Shown: piece by piece, positions 33,605-42,225 of the stretch | Layout: each line of letters opens with the position of its first letter | Numbering within the stretch: the stretch's first letter is position 1 | NCBI GenBank assembly: GCA_049520515.1 | Contig: JBEKPS010000001.1 | Coordinates: forward strand, 558,001-622,000 | Reading direction: 5' to 3' | From: JAFAMS01 sp049520515 | GTDB taxonomy: Bacteria; Vulcanimicrobiota; Vulcanimicrobiia; Vulcanimicrobiales; Vulcanimicrobiaceae | Length of the DNA stretch: 64,000 nt | Made by a program: the position numbers and the translations under genes | Notes under the pieces: generated by a model | What the model was told of the DNA's origin: nothing | What the model saw: the letters and a program-made list of their open reading frames with translations, nothing else | Database searches by the model: none

Positions 33605-34992
33605 TGTGCTACCTCTTCGACACGATCGGCAAGCGTCACCGAATTTCGGCCCAGGGCCAAGGCTGCTTGCGGCTCGACGCTTGCGAGCAGGCCGATCGCG
33701 AACAGAACGTAGTCGCGATCGAGGTAGAGGCGCGGCGCGCGCGGACGAAGCGAGTGCGGATCCGAGGGCACTGCGCGCATCACCTCGAGCAGTGCAGCGT
33801 GCTCGCCGAGGTGGATTGGTGCTCCACCGGTGGCGATCACGATTTCGATGTTCGAAAGATCTTTGCCGCGCTGGACGGTGGCTGGGCCTTGCGTCGTATA
33901 GACGGTCTCGATCGTACCTGCATGGCGACGGACCGCAGTCTCGATCGCGGTTGCAAGCAAGGCCCGATCGAAGGCGTGCTCGAGCGACGTTTGCGGAATC
34001 ATCTCCACGTTCTTCGCGATGCGCTCGAGCATCGCCGCAACGTCGTTCACGCTCATGTGCGCCTGCTCGGCGATTCGCTCGGCTCCCACAGCTTCGACGA
34101 CCGAGGCCGCACTGTGCCGCATGCCGAGATCGCCTTCCACCGTGCGCTTGATACGTGGTTCCGGCAGGCCTTTCTGAATCGCGCCGGTCTTCGAATCACC
34201 GCTCGCAATCGAATGGACGTCGGTTGTCGCGCCACCCGGATCGACGACGAGCAGCTCTCCGAGCCCGCCGTCGGCGAGCAGCCGCGCGCCTTCCATAACC
34301 GCTGCCGGTGTCGGCATCATCACGTCGTCGAACATCTCCTGCGCGCGATCGATGCCTTTGGCGTGCACGATTCGCGCAATGAAGATATTCCGGATCGCTT
34401 CGCGCGCCGAGTCCGTCGCAAGCATCCCCAGCTCGGGCATCACGTTGTCTGCAACCGTCACGCTGTGCTTCGCAAGAAACTCGCGCGCCTCGTCGGCCGC
34501 AACGCGATTACCGGCGTACACGATCGGCGATTCGATCGCACTGTTCGCGAGCATCGTTGCGTTGTGGAGGATAACCTCGGTGTTTCCGCCGTCCGTTCCC
34601 CCCGCCAGCAGGATGATGTCGGGTGCAAGCGCTTCAATGGCGCCGACGTCACTGCGCGTGAGTTTGTTGACGAACGTTCCGACGAGCTTGGCACCCGCGC
34701 CGAGTGCGGCTTGTCGCGCTGCCTCGACCGTCAGGTCGCGGACGAGACCGATCGTCACCATGCGCAAACCGCCCGCTGCACTGCTCGACGCGAGCCGATA
34801 GCGAAAGCGCGGAAGCGTACCCAAATGCGCTTCGAGGTCGGATAGTGCTGCACGCATCCCGATTCGCACGTCCGTCCGCACGGTTGACGGTCCTTGCCCT
34901 GTCCCGATGAGACGGGCGGCATCGAGATCGACAGCGCGCAACTTCGTGTACGTGCTGCCGAAATCGATCAAGAGCGCCGTATTCGCGCTCAT
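33601..34992 (-). CDS. MutL-family activator/chaperone of the B12 mutase
   Basis: 463 residues from ATG 34992. ASKHA-fold ATPase: ALLIDFGSTYTKLRAVDLD (phosphate-1), ALAPDIILLAGGTDGGNTE, LLVVDPGGATTDVHSIASG (phosphate-2). The GlmL/MutL protein is thought to reactivate or assemble glutamate mutase. It lies between S and E subunits in the usual S-L-E order and overlaps the S gene by ATGA. The only MutL in the window, so it may serve both mutases. Confidence 0.9.
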   Translation of the reverse strand: MSANTALLIDFGSTYTKLRAVDLDAARLIGTGQGPSTVRTDVRIGMRAALSDLEAHLGTLPRFRYRLASSSAAGGLRMVTIGLVRDLTVEAARQAALGAGAKLVGTFVNKLTRSDVGAIEALAPDIILLAGGTDGGNTEVILHNATMLANSAIESPIVYAGNRVAADEAREFLAKHSVTVADNVMPELGMLATDSAREAIRNIFIARIVHAKGIDRAQEMFDDVMMPTPAAVMEGARLLADGGLGELLVVDPGGATTDVHSIASGDSKTGAIQKGLPEPRIKRTVEGDLGMRHSAASVVEAVGAERIAEQAHMSVNDVAAMLERIAKNVEMIPQTSLEHAFDRALLATAIETAVRRHAGTIETVYTTQGPATVQRGKDLSNIEIVIATGGAPIHLGEHAALLEVMRAVPSDPHSLRPRAPRLYLDRDYVLFAIGLLASVEPQAALALGRNSVTLADRVEEVAQ

Positions 34993-35423
34993 CGCACTTG
35001 TTTCTCTCGAGCCGCGAAGTCTTCGGCGAGCTTCGCCACGACATCGTCGGTGCGCGTGCCGGGCGGGAATGCGCGATCGAAGCCCATCGCGATGAAGCGT
35101 TGCTCGACTTGCTCCCACGGCTGTTTACCGACGACGAGATTGCCACCGACATAGATGAGAATATCGTCGAGCCCGGCCTCGACGCACAGTTCTCGAAAGC
35201 CTCGGCAATCAAGCTCGCCCTGACCGTAGAGCGAGCTGACGAGAATTGCGTCGGCGTCGGTCTCGACGGCTGCCGCGATGAACTCCGGACCCGGCGTCAG
35301 CGCACCCAAAGAAACGACTTTGTATCCCGCCTCCTCGAGTGCCATCGTTAAGATGCGATTCCCCACGATATGCGTGTCGGAACCGATGACCCCCGTGACG
35401 AGCGTGCGCCCTACGCCCGGCAT
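34989..35423 (-). CDS. Glutamate mutase sigma-like B12-binding subunit, first copy
   Basis: 144 residues. Base-off/His-on cobalamin motif: SDTHIVGNRIL with Asp16-x-His18-x-x-Gly21, followed by the SLYGQGE and YVGGNLVVG loops that close over the nucleotide tail. His18 is the lower axial ligand. Start ATG 35423; the enolase-family gene overlaps it by 13 bp. Forms the mutase with the E subunit. Confidence 0.9.
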   Translation of the reverse strand: MPGVGRTLVTGVIGSDTHIVGNRILTMALEEAGYKVVSLGALTPGPEFIAAAVETDADAILVSSLYGQGELDCRGFRELCVEAGLDDILIYVGGNLVVGKQPWEQVEQRFIAMGFDRAFPPGTRTDDVVAKLAEDFAAREKQVR

Positions 35424-36493
35424 TCCGTGTGTGCCAACGATTGCGCTTCGATCGCTTCGGCGTCAAGCTGCGGCATCCAGCCGGGATCCAAGAGGATCGC
35501 GCCGTCCGCGAAGGGGAGCGGCGTTTGCAATATGGAGCGACGCGGTTTGAGAAATCCATTCGATTCCAGAGCGTTCGTTACGAGACCGCGCGCGACGCAA
35601 GCCTCCATCCAATTGCTGACGTCGACCGCAACGCCGTTTCCGAGTACCGGCTCCATGCCGAGCGCGCGAATTTGTGCGAGATCGCGCGCCAATGTGTCAA
35701 CCGAGCCGGCTTTCATCAGCTTGAGCTTGACGTAGCGGGCAGCATCGAGCTGCGCAACGCGCTTGATGTCGTCGCTGCCGTAGATCGATTCGTCGAGCAT
35801 CATCGGAACGTTCGATACGCGCGCCACCGCCACCGCAGAATCCCAGTCGGCTTTATCGCAGGGTTGTTCGAAAAGCTCGATCGAGTCTGAGTCGAGCGAC
35901 GTGACGAAGCGAATTGCATCAACGCGCGAATAACCCTGATTCGCGTCGAGGCGAAGCGCGCAGCGTTTTTTGTTGAGGCGTTGAATCGTCGCGATGCGGC
36001 GTAGGTCGGCGTCGACGTCGAAGCCGGCTTTAATTTTCAGCGTCGAGAATCCGCGCTCGATAGCCGTCGCGATCTCGCGTTCGATTTCGCTTTCGGTATC
36101 GGCTTGAAGCAGCGTGAGTAACGGCACGCGGGCCGGCTCCTCGACGCGCAAGAGCGCGTTGTCCTCGAGCATGTCGAATGCGGTTACGAATGCCGTAACG
36201 GTAAACGGCGCCTCGGTGACGAGCGAGCCCAGGCGTCCTCGCGCAATGTCGAACGTCTTGCCGGCGACGAGCGCAGACAACTCCTTGACCTTGTCCCATG
36301 CAGCGTCGACGGTTTCGTCCGTATACCCGGTGAGATACGTCGCTTCCCCGACGCCCGTACGCTGCCCATCGCTGGCTTCGATCAAAATCGTATCGAACGC
36401 GTCGATCGCGCCGAAGGCGAGATGGTACGGCCGGGCGAGCGGCAGCGAAAGACGCCACGCTTTGACGCGTTCGATCCGATCTATAGCGATCAC
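35411..36493 (-). CDS. Enolase-superfamily enzyme, muconate-lactonizing-like
   Basis: 360 residues. Substrate Lys motif TLKIKAG (K153, K155), metal ligands D183 (RLDANQG), E209 (ELFEQP) and D234 (MLDESIYG), and KLKLMKAG near 256-263 containing the second general-base Lys. This fits the MLE/o-succinylbenzoate synthase/dipeptide epimerase subgroups. It is not methylaspartate ammonia-lyase, whose sequence is quite different, despite the mutase context. Start GTG 36493 overlaps the hydratase stop. May cyclise, dehydrate or epimerise the pathway intermediate. Confidence 0.85.
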   Translation of the reverse strand: MIAIDRIERVKAWRLSLPLARPYHLAFGAIDAFDTILIEASDGQRTGVGEATYLTGYTDETVDAAWDKVKELSALVAGKTFDIARGRLGSLVTEAPFTVTAFVTAFDMLEDNALLRVEEPARVPLLTLLQADTESEIEREIATAIERGFSTLKIKAGFDVDADLRRIATIQRLNKKRCALRLDANQGYSRVDAIRFVTSLDSDSIELFEQPCDKADWDSAVAVARVSNVPMMLDESIYGSDDIKRVAQLDAARYVKLKLMKAGSVDTLARDLAQIRALGMEPVLGNGVAVDVSNWMEACVARGLVTNALESNGFLKPRRSILQTPLPFADGAILLDPGWMPQLDAEAIEAQSLAHTECRA

Positions 36494-37218
36494 GGCTCTT
36501 TTTCGACCAGACAGAGCGCGAACCAGCGGCGTTCTTCTTCAATATCAGCATCGAGATCGCGGCGGAACGAACGCAATGTCGCGGCTTTGGCGGCTTTCAC
36601 CGCAAACGGGTTGAGTTTCGCAATCGCGCCGGCGACCGAATGTGCTTCGTCCATCAACTGCGCGTACGGAACGATGCGGCTCACGAGTCCGACATTCAGT
36701 GCAGTTTGCGCGTCGATCGAGCGACCCGTCAGCATCATATCCATCGCGAAACTCATCCCGACCAGGCGCGGCAATCGCTGCGTGCCGCCGCTGCCGGGGA
36801 CGACGCCGTGCTTGAGCTCCGGCAAACCGAAGTTCGCCGTGTCGGCGGCGATGCGAATCGTGCACGCCATCGCGACCTCGAGACCCGCGCCGAGTACGTG
36901 ACCGTGCAAGGCTGCGATCACGGGCTTGCCCATCTCTTCGAGCGTGCGCGGCAACGCGCGCCGCAGCTTCGCAGCGTCGCTCATCTCCGATTTCCACGTC
37001 CGCGTCTTCAGCTCGCCGAGGTCTGCGCCGGCACAAAATGCGCGCTCGCCTTCGGCGCGTAAGATGATTGCGGCGACGTTTTCGTCGGCTTCGGCTTGCG
37101 CAAGATATTCGAGCAGCGCGCCACGCATCTCCGGCGTGAGCGCATTCATCTTGTCCGGACGGTTCAGCGTGAGGATCGCGGCCTTCTCGCGCGTCGCGTA
37201 CGTGACGTGCTCGCTCAC
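36490..37218 (-). CDS. Enoyl-CoA hydratase/isomerase
   Basis: 242 residues, crotonase fold. ILRAEGERAFCAGADLGEL forms the first oxyanion-hole segment and AALHGHVLGAGLEVAMAC the second; GLPELKHGVVPGSGGTQRLPRLVG carries the usual catalytic region (Glu of PELK; the other catalytic acid is Gly/Ser). Start GTG 37218 overlaps the ligase stop by GTGA. Hydrates or isomerises the CoA ester formed by the ligase. Confidence 0.9.
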   Translation of the reverse strand: MSEHVTYATREKAAILTLNRPDKMNALTPEMRGALLEYLAQAEADENVAAIILRAEGERAFCAGADLGELKTRTWKSEMSDAAKLRRALPRTLEEMGKPVIAALHGHVLGAGLEVAMACTIRIAADTANFGLPELKHGVVPGSGGTQRLPRLVGMSFAMDMMLTGRSIDAQTALNVGLVSRIVPYAQLMDEAHSVAGAIAKLNPFAVKAAKAATLRSFRRDLDADIEEERRWFALCLVEKEP

Positions 37219-38735
37219 GCCTGCACCCGTACGGCGATTAGCGTGCGAATCTCGGAGACCGATGCTTTGCCGGATGCCGTGCGCGGCAGCTCGGCAAGCG
37301 TGATGATATGGCGCGGACGCTTGTAGCCGGCAAGCTCGGTGCGGCAGTGCGCGTCGATTGCTTCGATGATCCGATTGGCGTCGCGCGCATCGATCGGCAC
37401 GATCGCAGCCGCAGGCAGCTCGCCCCAGCGTTCGTCCTCGATGCCGACGACGGCAACGTCTTTGACGAGCGGATGGGCAGCAATGACGCGCTCGACTTCA
37501 GGCAAACTGATGTTGAGCCCGCCGCTGATGATGACGTCGGATGCTCGCCCAAATACGTGCAAGAGACCATCCTCGTTGAAATAGCCGATATCGCCGGTTT
37601 CGACCCAGCCGTCGCGAGACACGGGCATCGCGACACCTTCGATCCCGTACGAATCCATCGCGTACGGATTGCGCGCCACGATGTCGCCGACGCGTACCGG
37701 ATAATCCGGCAGCATGCGCGGATTGCGCACCTGAAGCTCGACGCCGAAATAAGGACGTCCGACCGATTCCGGATAGGTCTCTTGCTCGCTCGGTTGCAGC
37801 ACGGTCATGCTCGGGCTTTCCGTCGAGCCGTAGTAGGTGAAGAGCCGATTCGGAAAACATTCCAGGATTTTTGCGTGCAGGCTCGGTCGAATCCGCGAGC
37901 CCGCGGTGATCGCAGTGCGAAACGTCTGGGGCAGCGGCTTCTCCGGCGTTGGATCTTCTTCGATCAGCATTTGCAACATGGTCGGGACGAATAAGCCCGC
38001 CGTTATGTGGGCGTCGCGAATCAAGCGCCAGACTTGCGGCGCATCGAAGTGCGCGACCGGATAGACGGAGCCGCCGAAGTTGAGATACGCAAGCGCAAAC
38101 GTCATCCCGGCCGAGTGCACGATCGGCATCGCAGCCAGATACTTGTCGTGCGCGCGCACGCCGTAGACGTATGGAAGCGTGGCAATCCAATTCATCCGCG
38201 CGGCAAGCGAGCCGCGGCATGGCTTCGGCAAACCGCGCGTCCCCGACGTCCACATCAGCGTGTACGCATCCGCGGGCGTCGCGAAACCATCGCCGGCGCG
38301 TTTGCCCGCAAACGCATGAACGCCCGCCTCGAATTCTTCGAGCGTGACGAATTGATCTTTGGCTGCCAAGCCGGAACGTTCCATCTCCGTCGCAAGCTCG
38401 TCGCCGTAGACGAACACCGCCGCATTCATGTGTGCGGCGATGCCTCCCAGCTCGCGCGCTTTCAAACGGAAGTTCACCGGTGAGATCTGCGCACCGAGCG
38501 CGGCCGCTGCCAGCGGAATCACCAGCGCATCGGCGCAGTTGCGCAAGGACATGCCGATGACGCTGCCGCGCTTCGCGCCTTTTGAATGCAAGTACGCAGC
38601 AGCGGCGTCGACCTTAGCGGCGAGATCGCCGAACGTCAGGCGCGCATCGCCGTCGACGATTGCTTCACGCGACGGGTCCAGCCGCGCCCAATAACGGACG
38701 CCGCTGAGCGGCGAGACGGCCGCTGCGCGATTCAT
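37215..38735 (-). CDS. AMP-forming acyl-CoA ligase
   Basis: 506 residues. P-loop-like A3 MWTSGTRGLPKPCRGS (unusual CRGS in place of the expected G), A5 YYGSTESPS, A7 ETGDIGYFNEDGLLHVFGR and A10 RTASGK with the catalytic Lys. AMP-forming adenylation then CoA thioesterification of a carboxylic acid. Located between the hydratase and the fumarate reductase-like genes with ATGA overlap. Acid substrate unknown. Confidence 0.9.
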   Translation of the reverse strand: MNRAAAVSPLSGVRYWARLDPSREAIVDGDARLTFGDLAAKVDAAAAYLHSKGAKRGSVIGMSLRNCADALVIPLAAAALGAQISPVNFRLKARELGGIAAHMNAAVFVYGDELATEMERSGLAAKDQFVTLEEFEAGVHAFAGKRAGDGFATPADAYTLMWTSGTRGLPKPCRGSLAARMNWIATLPYVYGVRAHDKYLAAMPIVHSAGMTFALAYLNFGGSVYPVAHFDAPQVWRLIRDAHITAGLFVPTMLQMLIEEDPTPEKPLPQTFRTAITAGSRIRPSLHAKILECFPNRLFTYYGSTESPSMTVLQPSEQETYPESVGRPYFGVELQVRNPRMLPDYPVRVGDIVARNPYAMDSYGIEGVAMPVSRDGWVETGDIGYFNEDGLLHVFGRASDVIISGGLNISLPEVERVIAAHPLVKDVAVVGIEDERWGELPAAAIVPIDARDANRIIEAIDAHCRTELAGYKRPRHIITLAELPRTASGKASVSEIRTLIAVRVQA

Positions 38736-40402
38736 CGCGCGGCTGCGGGCTCCCGCACGACTTCTTGCTCGCCAAACTGCATCTGACCGTCTTCACGACG
38801 CACCGTGAGATTCTTCGTCCAGGCGGGATCTTCGCTCGCGAAATCGCTGCGATAGTGCGCGCCGCGACTCTCTTGACGCGTGAGCGCACAGTGCGTCACC
38901 ATTTGTCCGACCGTCACGGCGTTGCGGACGTCGAGTGCAGATTGCCACGTCAAATTATAGGCGCGCGCGCCGCTTACAGCCACACGCGCGACACGCTCGC
39001 GCAATGCACGCAGCGCGTCCGTCGCCTGGGTCATCGCCGTCGCCTCACGGACCACGCCGACTTTTTCCCACATCAGGTTGCGAAACTCGGCATGCAGTGC
39101 CTGCGGTTGCTCGCCCCCGGTGCGCTCCCACGGCGCAAGCGCCGCCGCAATCGCGTGCGATGGATCGACCTTCTTCATGCGGCGTTCCAGGGCGGTGTTC
39201 GCTGCGCACAAGCCAGCACGACGGCCATACACTGTCGAATCCGCGACGCCGTTACCGCCCAGCCGGTTCGCGCCATGCACGCCGCCTGAATCTTCGCCGG
39301 CAACGAGCAACCCGGGCAGGTCCGAACGACAATCGCGATCGATGCGCACGCCGCCCATCTCGAAGTGCGAGGTCGGACAAACTTCGATCGGCTCCTTACG
39401 CAAATCGCGCCCGATCAGAAAACAGCGCTCGAGCATACCGGGGAAAAGTTCTTCGACTGCCTTTGCACCGAGGTGCGAGACGTCGAGCCAGACGCCACCG
39501 TTCGGCGTTCCGCGACCGGCTGCGATTTCGAAATAGCAACCACGCGAAACTTCGTCGCGCGTCGCCTTTTCAAAACGCGGATTATATTTGCCCATGAAGC
39601 GTTCGTTGTCGACATTGAAGAGATAGCCGCCCGCGGCGCGCAGCTCTTCGGCGATGACGCTGCCGTTGAGGCGCGAACCGGGTGCAATGAGTCCGGTCGG
39701 ATGGAACTGGCTCATCTCCATATCCATCAACGTCGCGCCGGCGCGGTATGCGAGCGCGTAGCCGTCACCGCACTTTTCGAGCGATGCCGACGAGATGCTG
39801 AAGATCGGCGCCGAGCCGCCGGTCGCAAGCACCGTAATCTTTGCTCGCACGGTGACGCACTCGCCGGTGCGCGCCGGCAAGAGCACGGCGCCGAACACTT
39901 CGCCTTCCTCGACAAGCAGATCGACGGCGCGACATTCTTCGAGAATCCGCGTTCCGCGTGCGCGCACTTGTTCCGAGAGGCGCGAGACGATCTCGATGCC
40001 GGTAAGATCGCCGTGATGCACCGTGCGATCGAAGGTTTGTCCGGCCAGACCCTTTTGGTGCAGATTGCCGTCCTTGTCGCGCATGAAGCGCACGCCGGCC
40101 TTCTCCCACATCTCGCGCACGACGACCGGCGCATCTTCGACGAGCGTGCGCGCCAGAATGTGGTTGTTGAGCCAATGTCCGCCGACCATCGTGTCTTGAA
40201 AATGCCGCTCGATCGAGTCGTTCGGGCTGAGCACGACGTTGTAGCCGCCTTGCACCATACGCGTGCAGCCGCTCTTGCCGAAAAGACCTTTGGTTGCGAG
40301 CGTGACGTCCAGCTTCGGATTCACATCGAGCGCGTAGAGCGCCGCCATCAGGCCAGCGCCGCCGCTGCCGAGAACGAGAACGTCGGTCTCGAGTTCTTCC
40401 AC
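38732..40402 (-). CDS. Fumarate reductase/succinate dehydrogenase-like flavoprotein
   Basis: 556 residues from GTG 40402. FAD motif LGSGGAGLMAALYA, then KGLFGKSGCTRMVQGGYN; classical SdhA/FrdA carry a His here (RSHTVAAQGG) for covalent FAD, but this has GCT, so FAD is probably non-covalent, as in thiol:fumarate reductase (TfrA)-like proteins. Substrate residues: QFHPTGL, GTPNGGVWLDVSH, HFEMGGVRID and GANRLGGNGVADS. It forms a complex with the two following genes. The oxidised substrate may be a methylsuccinate-like acid rather than succinate. Confidence 0.87.
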   Translation of the reverse strand: MEELETDVLVLGSGGAGLMAALYALDVNPKLDVTLATKGLFGKSGCTRMVQGGYNVVLSPNDSIERHFQDTMVGGHWLNNHILARTLVEDAPVVVREMWEKAGVRFMRDKDGNLHQKGLAGQTFDRTVHHGDLTGIEIVSRLSEQVRARGTRILEECRAVDLLVEEGEVFGAVLLPARTGECVTVRAKITVLATGGSAPIFSISSASLEKCGDGYALAYRAGATLMDMEMSQFHPTGLIAPGSRLNGSVIAEELRAAGGYLFNVDNERFMGKYNPRFEKATRDEVSRGCYFEIAAGRGTPNGGVWLDVSHLGAKAVEELFPGMLERCFLIGRDLRKEPIEVCPTSHFEMGGVRIDRDCRSDLPGLLVAGEDSGGVHGANRLGGNGVADSTVYGRRAGLCAANTALERRMKKVDPSHAIAAALAPWERTGGEQPQALHAEFRNLMWEKVGVVREATAMTQATDALRALRERVARVAVSGARAYNLTWQSALDVRNAVTVGQMVTHCALTRQESRGAHYRSDFASEDPAWTKNLTVRREDGQMQFGEQEVVREPAAAR

Positions 40403-41067
40403 TACGCTCCTCGCTTCAGCGCTGCAATCGCGGCGAGCGGATCGAGACCCTTCGGACAAACATTCGTGCACTGTCCCATCGAGTGACAGCGGAAGACGCC
40501 GCCGTCGGCGGCAATCGTCGCACCGCGCTGTTGATGCGCGGCGTCGCGCGCGTCGAGCTGCAGCGTGTACGCGCGGTTGAGTGCGGCGGGGCCGAGAAAC
40601 TCCGATGCGTGGCTGAGAACGTCACACGCTGAATAGCACAAGCCGCACGTGATGCAATCCGAATGAGCGTCGATCGCCTGCTGCGTCTTCTGCGGATTGG
40701 GAATCGGCGTCTCACTTTGAACGGGAAACGCCACGCCGACCGTGTTCCATTTCTCGAAGAACGGTGCGAGATCGACGATCAAATCTTTGACGACCGGCAG
40801 ATTGCGCAGCGGCGCGATCTGCACGCCACCCGAGTCGAGATCGGAGAGACGCGTGCGGCATGCAAGCTGCTCCCGACCGTTCACGAGCATGCCGCAGCTT
40901 CCGCACATCCAATTGCGGCACGAGTAGCGAAACGACAGCGTCTGGTCAACCCGCTGTTGAATTTCGAAAAGCAGATCGAGGACGGTACTTTGCGGTGGAA
41001 CCTCGAGCTCGTACTCTTGCTTCCAGCGCCGGCCGTCTTCGAAACGATCGATGGTTGCGTGCGCCAC
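40402..41067 (-). CDS. Fumarate reductase/succinate dehydrogenase iron-sulfur subunit
   Basis: 221 residues from GTG 41067. [2Fe-2S] ligands C50, C55, C58 and C70 (SCRNWMCGSCG, then LAC). The C-terminal half has CITCGLCYSAC (C138, C141, C144, C148) and CHSMGQCTNVCP (C194, C200, C204) for the [3Fe-4S] and [4Fe-4S] centres. Start is one base after the membrane-anchor stop. Electron conduit from the flavoprotein to quinone. Confidence 0.93.
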   Translation of the reverse strand: MAHATIDRFEDGRRWKQEYELEVPPQSTVLDLLFEIQQRVDQTLSFRYSCRNWMCGSCGMLVNGREQLACRTRLSDLDSGGVQIAPLRNLPVVKDLIVDLAPFFEKWNTVGVAFPVQSETPIPNPQKTQQAIDAHSDCITCGLCYSACDVLSHASEFLGPAALNRAYTLQLDARDAAHQQRGATIAADGGVFRCHSMGQCTNVCPKGLDPLAAIAALKRGA

Positions 41068-41068
41068 G

Positions 41069-41413
41069 TTAGGCGATCGTCACGTAGATCGCGGCCGCGA
41101 ATAGAACGATCGCGCAGGCCGTAACGATCGAAAAGAGGCGGTCTCCATTCTTGCTGATCCCGAACTCGAGCAAGAGCACGCGCACGCCCATCGCTGCATG
41201 CGTCAAGAGCGCGAGCAGCAGCAGCGTGTCGAGGATCGCATCCGAATGCAATGCAGCAAGACCGGGCGGCCCGGGGACTTTACCGATGCGAACCCAACCG
41301 CTATAGAGCTTGAGCGGGAGCAGGACGAGCAACGCGATTGCGGCGATGCGCGAAAGCCAAAAGGCAAGCACGCCGACGCGCAGATGCCGTCCGGATTCGA
41401 AGGTCTCGGTCAC
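41069..41413 (-). CDS. Succinate dehydrogenase/fumarate reductase-like membrane anchor
   Basis: 114 residues with three hydrophobic helices: VLAFWLSRIAAIALLVLLPLKLYSG, LDTLLLLALLTHAAMGVRVLLLEFG and LFSIVTACAIVLFAAAIYVTIA. His in LLTHAAMG is a likely heme ligand as in SdhC/SdhD. One short anchor rather than two. Probably links the complex to the quinone pool. Overlaps the ComA-like gene by ATGA. Confidence 0.8.
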   Translation of the reverse strand: MTETFESGRHLRVGVLAFWLSRIAAIALLVLLPLKLYSGWVRIGKVPGPPGLAALHSDAILDTLLLLALLTHAAMGVRVLLLEFGISKNGDRLFSIVTACAIVLFAAAIYVTIA

Positions 41414-42225
41414 GCCGTGACCTCGGTTGGAACGAGGCCGAAGAGCTCGCCGAAACAGGTTCCGGTGCGAATCGTTGCGATCCCCATGACGTGCGCGAAC
41501 TCGACGTTCGCGACATTGATGTCGGCGCCGAGCACGGAAAAGAGTCGCGTTGCGATCGGCTGCAGCTGCGGAAACGGCATGCCGTACGGCAGCTCGAAGA
41601 TCAGCTTGGCGAGATCGAGATCACCGCAGCCCTCGAGAAAACCCTCGAGCGTCCCGCCATGATGCATTGATTCGAGACGTTCCGATTCGACGATGAGCCC
41701 GTCGCCGCCGGCGACGAGCATCCGGTCCAATTGACGCCGCACGTCGTCGACCGTCGGATTCGCGGCATTTTCGCCCTTGCGTCCGATCTCGAGAAAGGCT
41801 TTGACTCCGGCAGATTTTGCGCGGCGAATCGATTCGTCGGCGACGCGCGCTGAGATGAACGATGCGCTCGCCGAGATCTCAATCGCGTCAGCACCGTATT
41901 CGGCGCAGGCCTCGACGTACTCGGCGGCCTTGCCCTGAATCAGCGCGACTTCCATCGCCATGCCGCCGAAGAACACGCGAATCCCGTTCTCGTGATACGC
42001 GGCGATCTTCGCGACCAGCATGCGCTTCGAGGTGAGGCGCGGGATCATCCAGCCGAGCTTCGCGTAATCGATGTACGGCGCGACGAAATCGCCCAGCGAC
42101 TTGACCTGCGCATTCGAGATGAATCCGCTATCCATGCCATCGATGCAGATCGTCATCGCCGTCGTCCGCGGCTTTTGGGACGGATAGCGCCCGATCTTCA
42201 GGAAGTCGAAGGCCGGATCAGCCAT
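41410..42225 (-). CDS. Phosphosulfolactate synthase (ComA)-family TIM-barrel protein
   Basis: 271 residues from ATG 42225 (MADPAFDFLKIGRYP); the frame goes further upstream over the aldehyde dehydrogenase. The pattern YIDYAKLGWMIP, HENGIRVFFGGMAMEVALIQGK and ADAIEISASASFI is that of ComA, which adds sulfite to phosphoenolpyruvate in coenzyme M synthesis. Other family members in non-methanogens act in unrelated pathways. Without ComB/ComC here, coenzyme M synthesis is not supported. It may make or use a phosphoenolpyruvate-like or other sulfonated intermediate; uncertain. Confidence 0.75.
   Translation of the reverse strand: MADPAFDFLKIGRYPSQKPRTTAMTICIDGMDSGFISNAQVKSLGDFVAPYIDYAKLGWMIPRLTSKRMLVAKIAAYHENGIRVFFGGMAMEVALIQGKAAEYVEACAEYGADAIEISASASFISARVADESIRRAKSAGVKAFLEIGRKGENAANPTVDDVRRQLDRMLVAGGDGLIVESERLESMHHGGTLEGFLEGCGDLDLAKLIFELPYGMPFPQLQPIATRLFSVLGADINVANVEFAHVMGIATIRTGTCFGELFGLVPTEVTA

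Noticed and set aside
35411..36493. Methylaspartate ammonia-lyase
   Set aside because: The mutase context suggests it, but the sequence shows MLE-subgroup motifs (KIK, D183, E209, D234), not the methylaspartate ammonia-lyase sequence I remember.
41410..42225. Coenzyme M biosynthesis
   Set aside because: Only a ComA-like gene is present and no ComB/ComC/ComDE genes are nearby, so the family membership does not prove the pathway.
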